From positions 1 to 64,000 of the forward strand of contig DBXO01000032.1 of the NCBI GenBank assembly GCA_002309635.1: a stretch of DNA of 64,000 bases, read 5' to 3'. Below the pieces are notes generated by a model. That model was not told where the DNA came from. It saw only the letters and a program-made list of their open reading frames with translations, and ran no database searches. Position numbers and translations under genes: made by a program. Positions 1 through 8,706 of this stretch are shown here, in pieces (position 1 is the first letter of the stretch; every line of letters starts with the position of its first letter). The DNA is from Ruminococcus flavefaciens. GTDB lineage: Bacteria > Bacillota > Clostridia > Oscillospirales > Ruminococcaceae.

Positions 1-195
1 AAGCAGGCAGCTCAGAACGGTTCACTTGAGGGTGCTATCGTACTCTGCCACGAGAACTATGCTACAACAGCAGCAGCTATGGAGGAAGTTCTCCCCTGGC
101 TGGCACAGAACGGCTATCAGAACGTAAACATCTCTGATATGGCAAAGGCAAAGGGCAAGACTCTTGCAGGCGGTCAGGTACATACTCGCGTTTGA
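1..195 (+). CDS. C-terminal end of a NodB-type polysaccharide deacetylase (partial)
   Basis: The window opens inside a reading frame with no start here; 64 codons remain before TGA at 193-195. The peptide contains ALVLCHEN-like and PWLAQNGYQNVNISDMAKAK segments, the usual end of a CE4 (NodB homology) deacetylase domain, where the last strand and helix close the barrel. Such enzymes remove acetyl groups from xylan or peptidoglycan; in rumen bacteria they are often fused to xylanases. The catalytic motifs lie outside the window, so substrate and full architecture cannot be judged. No dockerin follows the domain. Confidence 0.6.
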   Translation, partial: KQAAQNGSLEGAIVLCHENYATTAAAMEEVLPWLAQNGYQNVNISDMAKAKGKTLAGGQVHTRV

Positions 196-222
196 TCGCA
201 GGTAATTATTCAACACTGAACA

Positions 223-251
223 GTGCCGGTCATCTGACCGGTGACCGGCAC
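223..251. other. GC-rich inverted repeat after the deacetylase gene
   Basis: GTGCCGGTCA at 223-232 pairs perfectly with TGACCGGCAC at 242-251. No T-run follows, so it is probably a 3'-end stabilising hairpin rather than a complete terminator. Confidence 0.5.
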
Positions 252-289
252 ACCAATTAAGATTTCTCCAATTTAATATCCCCTGAAAG

Positions 290-318
290 GCAGTCGGTGC
301 AAATCGACTGCTTTTTCT
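290..318 (+). terminator. Rho-independent terminator
   Basis: Stem GCAGTCG (290-296) with CGACTGC (305-311), followed directly by a T-rich run. It ends the transcript that enters from the left. Confidence 0.75.
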
Positions 319-328
319 TTTCTCCCAC

Positions 329-357
329 TTGATTTCATAGTAAAGCCATGATATAAT
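329..357 (+). promoter_or_regulatory. Sigma-A promoter of the dockerin protein gene
   Basis: TTGATT at 329-334 and TATAAT at 352-357 with a 17-bp spacer, about 50 bp ahead of the start at 411. Confidence 0.75.
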
Positions 358-410
358 GAAGACAAACAGAGTTTTTTCTGTTAATCTTAAAGAAATGGCA
401 GGTGAACACA

Positions 411-3032
411 ATGAATATCAAAAAAATAGCAGCTGCCGCTGTTGCAGCCGCTTCGGCATTGCTCCCGCTTTCTACAGGAAATTTATCCGCATTTGTCCCG
501 TCATCAGTGTTTGCTGCGGAGCACGGAATGGGCGCTGCCCTCCCCCAGTGGATACCCTCTGACTACGACTCGGCACTGGAATTCCGCAATACCTACGGTG
601 CAACACTGATAAAGGACGGCCTTGTCTGCATAGTATTCAGAGAACACTATGAAAAGGTACCCGAGGGAGAGCCTCAGGGTGTGCTCAGATATGAGATCCG
701 TACCACAAAGGGCATGATGCAGGAGCTCAAGCACGCTACCTACGGTTCGGAGGAAAGCGGATACAGCTATGAGGTGGTTGTGTACTATGCTCCTCAGGAG
801 ACAGGCAGGTTCGAGGTCGCGCTGGTGGACACATGGATAAAGTCCACAGACCTTGATCTCGGCTATAATCATGCTGTCGCATATTATTCCTTCCTTATCG
901 GCGAGGACAAAAGCATCACAGAGACCGATATATACAGCTGGCTCCCGGACTGCATTACCGAATACGATGACTATGTAAGCAAAAAAGGCATTGTCTCCTC
1001 AAAGGACGAGTTCGTTGTGTTCTGCCTTGATTCAAGCTCAGGCACGAATTACAAATGGTATGAACCAAACGAAAACTATCAAAATGTCTTTAAACTTGAA
1101 AGAATAACCGATTGCAGCAGCGAGAAGGAAAAGGAGCCTGACGGCGGAGCTGTGAAAGACATTCGTGTCTACAAGGCTGTAAAGAACGGCAGCGCAAGGA
1201 TACAGTGGAACTATATTCCCTCCCATGACTACGGCGAGTTAGAGGTCAGGAAAACCCTCATTGCCGACTGTACCGTTCTTGACGATATGCACGTCATAGT
1301 TGATGACGCCTATGTGCAGAACGCAGATTTCAGAGTTTCGCAGTACAGTATATACTCTGACGCTCTGACATCTTCATCGTACAGCATCTATGATAAGTTT
1401 TCAAAGTCTGAATCGGCTGTTATCACCTCAGAGAAAGAGCTTTCGGGTTTCCTTTCCGAATATCTCAGCGAAAAAGCGCTGAATATTTTCGTTTCTCAGT
1501 ACAGTGAGGACTTCTTCGAGGATAATGTGCTCATGCTCAATACCTACCTTGACCCGTACAGAGGACGTGTATTCAAGCATGGACTTGACAGCGTATACTA
1601 CAAGGATGACAAGCTCATGATCGACTTCGCATCGGTAGTAAGCGCCAATCTGATGAGAACATCATATTTCTCCGTCCTTCAACTGGTAGTTCCCAGGAAA
1701 TACTTCAATGACGAATGCGACGTGGTATGGAACTGCAAGGAGGTGCTCAACTATGACCTGAAGCGAATAAGCGTCATCGACGAGGACACAGGAGAGCATA
1801 TCGCCATCCCCCGCCAAAACGTACTTGATATGTTCGGCAACAAAATGAAATACCTTGAGGGTCACAATCCCTACTACTGGGACGTTATTACCGCAGAATG
1901 GCTCGATCTTGACATCGACGGCAGCTTTTTACCCGAAGAATATGTTCTTTCCGTGGATAAGCCCAGGGAAGTGATAAACTACGGCAACAATACCGCCGAT
2001 ATCATTTTCAGGGTGAAAAAGACCAGGCCTGTCGAGCTGAAATATGCAATAGACAAAATATCAACGATAACTCCGGAGCTGTTTGCGGAAGGACCTTTCA
2101 TGGCAGAAAAAAACGCAGCAGTTTCTTCAGTGGAAGAGCTTTCAGCCGCTGTTTCATTTATGACGGAGGAGTACCGGGAAAAGTTCTTCTCAGCCTATGA
2201 CGAGGATTTCTTCAAGGACAAAATACTGCTTCTCAACTTCTTTATCGACTCAACAGGAGGCGATAAGATAAAAATAACCGACAGCAATGTCACAGCGGAT
2301 AAGATAACGGTATACTATAACAAGCCTGCACCTGACTTTTCAGTCTGCAATACGGATTATCTCTTCATTCTGCAGGCATCAGTCCCCAAGGACAGGTTCC
2401 TCGCTCAGAAAACAGAGTGGAAATGCAACGGTGACGCCAACGGCGACGGAGATTTCGGCATAGCAGATCTTGTGACACTGCAAAAATGGCTCATAAAAGC
2501 TCATGATGCAGAGCTTGCCGACTGGAGAGCAGCAGACCTGTGCCGGGACAGCGTTCTTGATTCCTTTGATCTTGTTGCCATGAGAAAGCTGCTTATCAGT
2601 GTACATCAGCTTGAAAGGTCCAGACAATATGCAATTGAAGCTCAGTATATCCGCACAAACGGCTATGTCAGCGGAGCAGAATACCCTCAGGCCAAGCTTA
2701 TCACAAGCACTGAGGAGCTTCAAAGCTATATCGAAGCCAACAATGATACCTATAATCTTGAATCATCAGGCTTTACCAAAGCTGTTGAAAAGTATACCGA
2801 CAGCTGGTTCAGGAGCTGCAAGCTCATAGCCGTTTTGCTCGAAGAACCCAGCGGCTCAATACGCCATGAGGTTACAGAGCTTACAGATAAATATGTGACC
2901 ATCAACCGTATCGAGCCAGAGATCGGCACCTGCGACATGGCTGAATGGCATATCCTTCTGGAGATCAGCAAAAATGCAAATATAAGCGATAATTTCGCAG
3001 TAAACCTGACAAAAAGCCGCCCGGTTGAGTAA
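411..3032 (+). CDS. Secreted dockerin protein with three related modules
   Basis: About 873 residues. I chose ATG 411 over the GTG at 402 because GGCAGG (397-402) then lies at good spacing. An N-terminal signal peptide (lysines, then an Ala-rich core) marks export. A type I dockerin lies at about residues 674-735: a calcium loop GDANGDGDFGIADLVTLQ, a helix, and a second loop CRDSVLDSFDLVAMRKLL, which would dock the protein to a cohesin scaffold. Three similar modules surround it (about residues 320-435, 560-672 and 745-873). Each has a Ser-Glu-Glu-Leu helix start, a Y-x-E/D-D-F/W-F segment and a late beta strand with Leu-Glu/Gln-x-S/V. No catalytic signature was recognised, so the role (binding, inhibition or scaffold) is open. 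Confidence 0.85.
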   Translation: MNIKKIAAAAVAAASALLPLSTGNLSAFVPSSVFAAEHGMGAALPQWIPSDYDSALEFRNTYGATLIKDGLVCIVFREHYEKVPEGEPQGVLRYEIRTTKGMMQELKHATYGSEESGYSYEVVVYYAPQETGRFEVALVDTWIKSTDLDLGYNHAVAYYSFLIGEDKSITETDIYSWLPDCITEYDDYVSKKGIVSSKDEFVVFCLDSSSGTNYKWYEPNENYQNVFKLERITDCSSEKEKEPDGGAVKDIRVYKAVKNGSARIQWNYIPSHDYGELEVRKTLIADCTVLDDMHVIVDDAYVQNADFRVSQYSIYSDALTSSSYSIYDKFSKSESAVITSEKELSGFLSEYLSEKALNIFVSQYSEDFFEDNVLMLNTYLDPYRGRVFKHGLDSVYYKDDKLMIDFASVVSANLMRTSYFSVLQLVVPRKYFNDECDVVWNCKEVLNYDLKRISVIDEDTGEHIAIPRQNVLDMFGNKMKYLEGHNPYYWDVITAEWLDLDIDGSFLPEEYVLSVDKPREVINYGNNTADIIFRVKKTRPVELKYAIDKISTITPELFAEGPFMAEKNAAVSSVEELSAAVSFMTEEYREKFFSAYDEDFFKDKILLLNFFIDSTGGDKIKITDSNVTADKITVYYNKPAPDFSVCNTDYLFILQASVPKDRFLAQKTEWKCNGDANGDGDFGIADLVTLQKWLIKAHDAELADWRAADLCRDSVLDSFDLVAMRKLLISVHQLERSRQYAIEAQYIRTNGYVSGAEYPQAKLITSTEELQSYIEANNDTYNLESSGFTKAVEKYTDSWFRSCKLIAVLLEEPSGSIRHEVTELTDKYVTINRIEPEIGTCDMAEWHILLEISKNANISDNFAVNLTKSRPVE

Positions 3033-3057
3033 AAATACTGCCTTTCTGCTATAAACG

Positions 3058-3096
3058 AAACAGTCATAAAGAAGAATCACTTCTTTATGACTGTTT
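3058..3096. terminator. Strong bidirectional terminator hairpin
   Basis: A perfect 17-bp stem (3058-3074 with 3080-3096) around a 5-nt loop, A-rich on one side and T-rich on the other. It can end both the dockerin transcript and anything transcribed leftwards from 3313. Confidence 0.85.
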
Positions 3097-3236
3097 TCAA
3101 AATATAAAAGAATAGAGAATAAATAATAATATATGTGCTGCCTCCGGCAACACTGTTTAAGTAAGTCTGCGAAAGCAGGCGCTTTTTTATTATTTCTTCT
3201 TTCTTATCTGTTTTTTTAGCAGGTGCAATAAAGCTT

Positions 3237-3278
3237 TTATATGGGCAGTCCCGTATTAGCTCCTGAATTTCGGGGCAT
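3237..3278 (-). CDS. Possible 13-codon peptide behind a strong leftward promoter
   Basis: ATG at 3278 follows a near-ideal Shine-Dalgarno AAAGGAGG (3282-3289) at short spacing and runs 13 codons to TAA. The promoter at 3308-3336 would start the transcript only about 25 nt upstream. A different frame stays open for 76 codons across the same DNA (from 3307 down to 3077), but its start would lie at or upstream of the expected transcription start. This may be a small regulatory RNA, a leader peptide or a remnant. I cannot name it. Confidence 0.3.
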   Translation of the reverse strand: MPRNSGANTGLPI

Positions 3279-3307
3279 TGACCTCCTTTAAACGTCCAAT
3301 GATACAT

Positions 3308-3335
3308 ATTATATCACGGCACCGAATAATTGCAA
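3308..3335 (-). promoter_or_regulatory. Leftward sigma-A promoter in a 517-bp intergenic region
   Basis: Read on the minus strand: TTGCAA, 16-bp spacer, TATAAT (-10 at 3308-3313). It drives only the short region down to the terminator at 3058-3096. The remaining intergenic DNA (3340-3549) shows no gene beyond the leader of the ABC permease operon. Confidence 0.6.
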
Positions 3336-3549
3336 TAATACAGCAAATCGGCTCGGAGGAACTCTCCGGGCCTGTGTTTTGCATTTGAATTTTCAACGTA
3401 AAAACGCCCTTGAATTTATCCCGTATAAATGTTAAAATCATTATGCGGGATAATTGCCGGAAACGGCAGTATCTGCGCTGAAAAGCCATTTAAGGATTAT
3501 TTAATAATTCCCATGCTAAGATAAAGACACAGAAAGCGAGGGGTTAGAT

Positions 3550-5919
3550 ATGTATCTGAGAATACTAAAAAAAGACCTTAAACGAAAAAAGACCATGAAC
3601 GTCATACTTCTGATGTTCGTAATCCTTGCCACAATGTTCGCGGCAAGCAGCGTAAACAACATCATAACCGTTCTGAACGGCCTCGATTATTACTTTGAAA
3701 AAGCCGGTATGAGTGACCATTTCGTCCTGACGCTCAATAACAACGGCGATGAAATAGAAGAGTTCCTTGAAAATCAGCCCAATGTCAAGGACTACCGCCG
3801 TGAGGATCAGCTGTTCTTCAACGACACAGCCCTTACACAGAACGGCAGGAAAATGGCCGAGATAGGCAACGCTGCCCTTCTCCTTTCGATAGACAACGTC
3901 AAGCTAAATTACTTCAACAAGGACAACGAGGTACTGACGGAAGTTCCCGAAGGCTACGCCTACTTTACGGGCTGCATAAACTCCAGGATAGACATCGGGT
4001 ACGGAGATGAATTCCAGCTCAAGCTCGGGGACACGGAGATAACTCTGAAATATGCCGGTATCGGCAAGGACGCCTTCTTTGGCTCTGAGATGTTAAACAA
4101 TCCCCGTCTTATAGTAAATAATGCGGACTATGAAAAGCTCATTTCCGATGAAAAGGTAAGGGAAAACAACGTCGGAGTTATATTCTATATAAACGGCTAT
4201 AACACAAAAACGCTTGAATCCGACCTTTCGGATATACCAAGCACAAACTTCAGCAAGGACATATCCGTCATCAGAACAAGCTATATTATGAATATCATAG
4301 TAGCCGGACTTCTCCTTTTAGTCGGCATCTGCCTCATCCTTGTCTCATTCACCATGCTTCGGTTCACAATAAGCTTCACCATCAACGAGGAATTCCGCGA
4401 GATAGGCGTTATGAAGGCTCTCGGACTGAGAAACAGCTCCGTCCGCGGTCTTTACCTTGTAAAGTACCTTGGCATCGCAGTTATCGGTGCTGTTATCGGA
4501 CTTATCCTAAGCATACCATTCGGAAACGCTCTTATAAAGTCCGTCAGCGACAATATGGTCCTCGGAAACGATCATACGATACTAATAAGCGCAGCGTGCA
4601 GTATCCTTGTAGTTCTCATAATCATGCTTTTCTGCTGGAGATGTACCCGCAGGATAAAGAAGCTCTCCCCTATCGACGCTGTAAGGAGCGGTCAGACAGG
4701 CGAACGCTTCAAAAAGAGAGGGCTCCTCAGCCTCACAAAAAGCAGGCTCGGCGCAACGAGATTCCTTGCTGTAAACGATGTTTTCAGCAATCCCAAGCAG
4801 TTCTGCGTGATGACCGTCATATTTTCGGTATGTCTGCTCCTGATAATGATGCTCGCAAACACGGCAAACACCCTTTCCAGCGGAAAGCTACTGCCACTTA
4901 TGTGTTCTCAGAAAAGCGACGCCTACATAATGGACGTTGACATGCTTGCAAAGGTGATTATGAAAGAAAAATCATATAAGGAAATAAGCGAGGATATTGA
5001 GAAAGAACTTGCAGACAACGGTATGCCCTGCAAAGTCACCGTGGAGACTCTACTATTCCCCGTCATTGAGGCTAACGGCATAAAGACTTCGCCTATATTC
5101 TTATACAACAGAAATACAAAAGCTTCAAACTACAACTACACAGAGGGCTATGCGCCTAAGTACAGCAACGAAATAGCTGTCACACCTCAGGTCGCAAAAA
5201 AGCTGAACGTAGGCGTGGGCGACAAGGTTAAGCTCACACTCAACGGTGAGACCGATGATTATGTAATATCCGCCATTTTCCAGAGCATGGTGCAGATGGG
5301 CGAAACCGGACGCTTCCACGAAAGCCTTGAAGTAGCCGATGAATCTGTCGCTCAGGTATTGAGCTTTCAGGTGGATTTTGATGACTCTCCCGACAAGGAG
5401 GAGGCAGAAAAGCGCATAAAAAAGATGAGGGATATATTCGACACCAAATACGTTGAAGACGCAGACGGCTTCGTTCTGCACCTTATAGGCGCAGATATAA
5501 AGAACACCCTGATAGGAGTAAAGCTCATGGTGATACTCATTACCGCAGCTATAGTGATAATGATATCAGTCCTCATCGAGCGCTCATTCATCTCAAAGGA
5601 GAAGTCAGAGATAGCGCTGATGAAGGCAACGGGCTTCAAAACCCGCTCAATAATAGCTCAGCATGCGCTGCGCTTTGCAATCGTTGCAGCAGCTTCTTCT
5701 GTAATAGCAACAGCACTGTGTGTCCCGTTCACAAAGCTCTGCGTAGACCCGATATTCGGTATTATGGGCGCAATAAACGGCGTTGAATACAACATAAATC
5801 CGGTTGAGGTATGCATTGTCTACCCGATAATAGTAATATCAGCAACTCTGCTGGGGGCGTTCCTCACATCGATATACATGAAGAAAATCAAGGCTTCGGA
5901 CACTTCCGACATAGAATAA
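3550..5919 (+). CDS. FtsX-family ABC transporter permease
   Basis: 789 residues, with a GAGGGG ribosome site before ATG 3550. One N-terminal membrane segment (about 18-38) precedes a long extracytoplasmic domain. Three segments follow (about 250-275, 302-322, 343-363). Then comes another segment near 425-445, a second external domain, and a closing set of three segments near 660-780. This gives two FtsX core domains in one chain, as in MacB/LolC-like permeases that do mechanical work on envelope substrates rather than classical import. The ATPase gene follows after 12 bp, and a two-component system follows that, so the four genes form one unit. Such modules in Firmicutes often sense and resist antimicrobial peptides; that is inference here. 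Confidence 0.88.
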   Translation: MYLRILKKDLKRKKTMNVILLMFVILATMFAASSVNNIITVLNGLDYYFEKAGMSDHFVLTLNNNGDEIEEFLENQPNVKDYRREDQLFFNDTALTQNGRKMAEIGNAALLLSIDNVKLNYFNKDNEVLTEVPEGYAYFTGCINSRIDIGYGDEFQLKLGDTEITLKYAGIGKDAFFGSEMLNNPRLIVNNADYEKLISDEKVRENNVGVIFYINGYNTKTLESDLSDIPSTNFSKDISVIRTSYIMNIIVAGLLLLVGICLILVSFTMLRFTISFTINEEFREIGVMKALGLRNSSVRGLYLVKYLGIAVIGAVIGLILSIPFGNALIKSVSDNMVLGNDHTILISAACSILVVLIIMLFCWRCTRRIKKLSPIDAVRSGQTGERFKKRGLLSLTKSRLGATRFLAVNDVFSNPKQFCVMTVIFSVCLLLIMMLANTANTLSSGKLLPLMCSQKSDAYIMDVDMLAKVIMKEKSYKEISEDIEKELADNGMPCKVTVETLLFPVIEANGIKTSPIFLYNRNTKASNYNYTEGYAPKYSNEIAVTPQVAKKLNVGVGDKVKLTLNGETDDYVISAIFQSMVQMGETGRFHESLEVADESVAQVLSFQVDFDDSPDKEEAEKRIKKMRDIFDTKYVEDADGFVLHLIGADIKNTLIGVKLMVILITAAIVIMISVLIERSFISKEKSEIALMKATGFKTRSIIAQHALRFAIVAAASSVIATALCVPFTKLCVDPIFGIMGAINGVEYNINPVEVCIVYPIIVISATLLGAFLTSIYMKKIKASDTSDIE

Positions 5920-5931
5920 AGGAGAATCGTT

Positions 5932-6690
5932 ATGGATACTATACTTGAAGTCAAAGATCTCTGCAAGACCTATATCATAAACAAAAGGCAGAACAACGTT
6001 CTGCGCAATGTCAGCTTCCATATCTGCAAGGGAGAAATGGTAGCTGTAATGGGACCCTCGGGCTCGGGAAAGTCCACCCTGCTCTACACAGTTTCGGGTA
6101 TGGACAAAATGACCGCAGGCAGCGTAAGCTTCTGCGGAAAGGACCTCTCCTCAATGAGTGAGAACGAGCTTGCGGAAATGCGCCTTGACGACATGGGATT
6201 CATCTTCCAGCAGATGTACATGATGAAGAATCTGTCTATCATCGACAATATAATCCTCCCTGCAGTAAAATCAAAAAGGAACAAGGACAGCCGGAAGGAC
6301 ATCACAAAACGCGGCAGGGAGCTGATGCACAAGCTGGGTATCAGCGAGATAGGCGAAAACGATATCAACGAGGTATCGGGAGGACAGCTCCAGCGTGCAT
6401 GCATATGCAGAAGCATGATTAACTCCCCTGATATGATATTCGCCGACGAGCCCACGGGAGCTCTCAACCGCACTGCTTCCGACGAGGTGATGAACGAGCT
6501 GACCAAGCTGAATGAAAGCGGCACCACGGTAATGCTGGTCACTCACGATGCAAAGGTAGCAGCAAAGTGCTCAAGGATACTTTTCATAGTTGACGGGAAC
6601 ATCAAGGGAGAGTATAATGTAAACAGAGCACTTTCGCTCCACGAACGTGAACGCAGCCTCAATAACTGGCTGCTTGAAATGGGTTGGTAA
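5932..6690 (+). CDS. ABC transporter ATP-binding protein (MacB/LolD type)
   Basis: 252 residues. Walker A GPSGSGKST lies near residue 42, the Q-loop at IFQQMYMMKN, the signature motif at VSGGQLQRA, Walker B at MIFADEPTGAL and the switch histidine in VTHD. It is the motor for the FtsX permease encoded 12 bp upstream. AAAGGAG precedes ATG 5932. The C-terminal 30 residues are charged and longer than the minimal LolD fold. Its stop is directly followed by the start of the response regulator, which indicates co-translation of transporter and regulator. Confidence 0.92.
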   Translation: MDTILEVKDLCKTYIINKRQNNVLRNVSFHICKGEMVAVMGPSGSGKSTLLYTVSGMDKMTAGSVSFCGKDLSSMSENELAEMRLDDMGFIFQQMYMMKNLSIIDNIILPAVKSKRNKDSRKDITKRGRELMHKLGISEIGENDINEVSGGQLQRACICRSMINSPDMIFADEPTGALNRTASDEVMNELTKLNESGTTVMLVTHDAKVAAKCSRILFIVDGNIKGEYNVNRALSLHERERSLNNWLLEMGW

Positions 6691-6691
6691 A

Positions 6692-7357
6692 ATGGTAGAT
6701 ATACTTATCGTGGAGGACAACGAGGAGCTTTGCAGTCTCCTCTGCGACTTTCTCCGCAATGAAAATTACACGGTAAGCACAGCCGGTTCGGCTGAAAAAG
6801 CCTTGTCCCTTTTTGAAAAATACGGGGCAAGGCTTGTCCTGCTCGATATAATGCTCCCAAAAGCAGACGGCTTTGCGGTATGCAAGCGTATCCGCGAAAG
6901 AGACAACACTCCCATAATAGTCCTGACCGCAAGAACTGACAAGGAGGACAAGCTCAACGGCATACTCCTCGGAGCCGATGACTACATTGAAAAGCCCTAC
7001 GATATAGATATACTCATTGCCAAGATAAAGGGCATATTCAGGCGCAGACTGGCTATCGACAATCTCACCGACGGTGATATCACCCTCGACCTTGCGGACG
7101 GAACTGCCGAAAAGGGCGGAGCTCCCATAAGCATGACAGCCAAGGAGTTCGAGCTTCTCCATCTGCTCATGGCAAACAAAGGACAGACCCTGGGCAAGGA
7201 CTTCTTATTCAGCAGGATATGGGGCGCAGACAGTGAATCCGAGCCTCAGACCCTGACCGTACATATAAAATGGCTGAGAGAAAAGGTTGAGGAAGACCCG
7301 AAGAATCCCAGAAGAATAATAACCGTATGGGGCAAGGGCTACCGCTGGGAGGACTGA
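6692..7357 (+). CDS. OmpR-family response regulator
   Basis: 221 residues from ATG 6692, 1 bp after the ATPase stop; an upstream in-frame start at 6647 would overlap the ATPase gene and lacks a ribosome site. The receiver domain shows the acidic pocket (VEDNEE), the phospho-acceptor Asp in LLDIMLPKADG, the switch Thr in VLTART and the Lys in EKPYD. The C-terminal winged helix ends in the usual VWGKGYRW. It most likely controls the transporter genes next to it. Confidence 0.92.
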   Translation: MVDILIVEDNEELCSLLCDFLRNENYTVSTAGSAEKALSLFEKYGARLVLLDIMLPKADGFAVCKRIRERDNTPIIVLTARTDKEDKLNGILLGADDYIEKPYDIDILIAKIKGIFRRRLAIDNLTDGDITLDLADGTAEKGGAPISMTAKEFELLHLLMANKGQTLGKDFLFSRIWGADSESEPQTLTVHIKWLREKVEEDPKNPRRIITVWGKGYRWED

Positions 7358-7358
7358 T

Positions 7359-8588
7359 ATGAAAAGCTTTGACAGGATAACGGCTGTATTCCTCGTGCTG
7401 ATGGCGGCATTCTTTCTCACCATGAATATAGTGCTGCTGCGGCAGAACGGCTCTATCTCCGCTTTATATAAGATCGAAGCGAACCGCATCGAGCAGGAGC
7501 TCCTGAAAGGCAGACAGGTCAGCGCTGAGGATTACCCAAATATAATCGGTATATATGAATATGACGGCAGCGACAGCTTCTACGACTCCGGAAACGAGTA
7601 CCTTATCAGGAAGATAGACGGCACTGTCTACAGAATAGAGTACAGGGACACGTCCGATGACCGCGGCCGCCTGCTGATCGCGGCGAATATCGTGCTTGCC
7701 GCATTTACCCTTATTATCCTCGCAGTGCTCATTTACATCAGACAGAGGATACTAAAGCCCTTCAACGAGCTGAGCAGCATGCCTGAACAGCTCTCAAAGA
7801 AAAACCTCGTTATACCAATGAAGGAGCACAGGAGCCGTTTCTTCGGAAAATTCGTCTGGGGACTCGACATGCTTCGACAGGAGCTTGAGCACTCCCGCAA
7901 AAAGGGACTGGAATACGCAAGGAACGAAAAGACCTTTCTGCTTTCCCTCTCCCACGATATAAAAACTCCCCTCGCCGCAATAAAGCTCTACTCAAAGGCG
8001 CTTTCCAAGGGTATATATACCTCCACCGAAAAGCAGCTCAGCGCAGCCGAAAGCATAAACGAAAAAGCAGACGAGATAGAGAGGATAGTCAACGAGCTCT
8101 CAAGCAATCTCAGCGAAGACGTTCTGGACTTCGAGGTGAACTGCTCTGAATTCTACCTCTCCGAGGTCATAGACAGGATAAAGAAATACTACACCGACAA
8201 AATGGCCGTTACAGGCACTTCATTCTGCATAAGCGAGTACAGCAGCTGCCTGCTCCGCGGAGACGCTGACAGACTTGAGGAGGTATTGCAGAATATCATC
8301 GAAAACGCCATGAAATACGGTGACGGAGACCGTATCTCACTGAGCTTTTCCGACGAAGAGGACTGTCGGCTCATAACCGTTACCAATACTGGCTGTACAC
8401 TTCCCGACAAGGAGCTCCCGCACATCTTCGACAGCTTCTGGAGGGGCTCAAATGCTGATAAACAGCAGGGCAGCGGTCTTGGTCTGTACATATGCCGCAG
8501 GCTCATGGAGCTCATGGGAGGCAGTATCTACGCCGAGATATCTTCAGGCTGCATGAACATTACCGCAGTCTGCCCGAAACAGGTCTGA
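7359..8588 (+). CDS. Sensor histidine kinase
   Basis: 409 residues, starting 1 bp after the regulator's stop. A membrane segment (about 7-27), an external loop of roughly 85 residues, a second membrane segment (about 108-130) and a HAMP-like linker lead to the H-box SLSHDIKTPLAAIK, the N-box IIENAMKYGDG, the D-box and the G-box GSGLGLYICRR. It pairs with the adjacent OmpR-type regulator. The external loop is larger than in the BceS-type kinases that lack a sensor domain, so it may bind a ligand itself. Confidence 0.92.
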   Translation: MKSFDRITAVFLVLMAAFFLTMNIVLLRQNGSISALYKIEANRIEQELLKGRQVSAEDYPNIIGIYEYDGSDSFYDSGNEYLIRKIDGTVYRIEYRDTSDDRGRLLIAANIVLAAFTLIILAVLIYIRQRILKPFNELSSMPEQLSKKNLVIPMKEHRSRFFGKFVWGLDMLRQELEHSRKKGLEYARNEKTFLLSLSHDIKTPLAAIKLYSKALSKGIYTSTEKQLSAAESINEKADEIERIVNELSSNLSEDVLDFEVNCSEFYLSEVIDRIKKYYTDKMAVTGTSFCISEYSSCLLRGDADRLEEVLQNIIENAMKYGDGDRISLSFSDEEDCRLITVTNTGCTLPDKELPHIFDSFWRGSNADKQQGSGLGLYICRRLMELMGGSIYAEISSGCMNITAVCPKQV

Positions 8589-8670
8589 TATTTGCTGCCA
8601 ATACATATCATACCGTTCCGTTAAGAACATATGATTAGTTTTTTCACATTTTCCGCAGGATATGATGATA

Positions 8671-8706
8671 AAAAGGCTGTGTGACCTTGATGTCACACAG
8701 CCTTTT
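8671..8706. terminator. Bidirectional terminator between convergent genes
   Basis: A perfect 15-bp stem (8671-8685 with 8692-8706) and a 6-nt loop, with A-rich and T-rich flanks. The stop codon of the minus-strand membrane protein gene lies immediately next to the stem. Confidence 0.9.
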
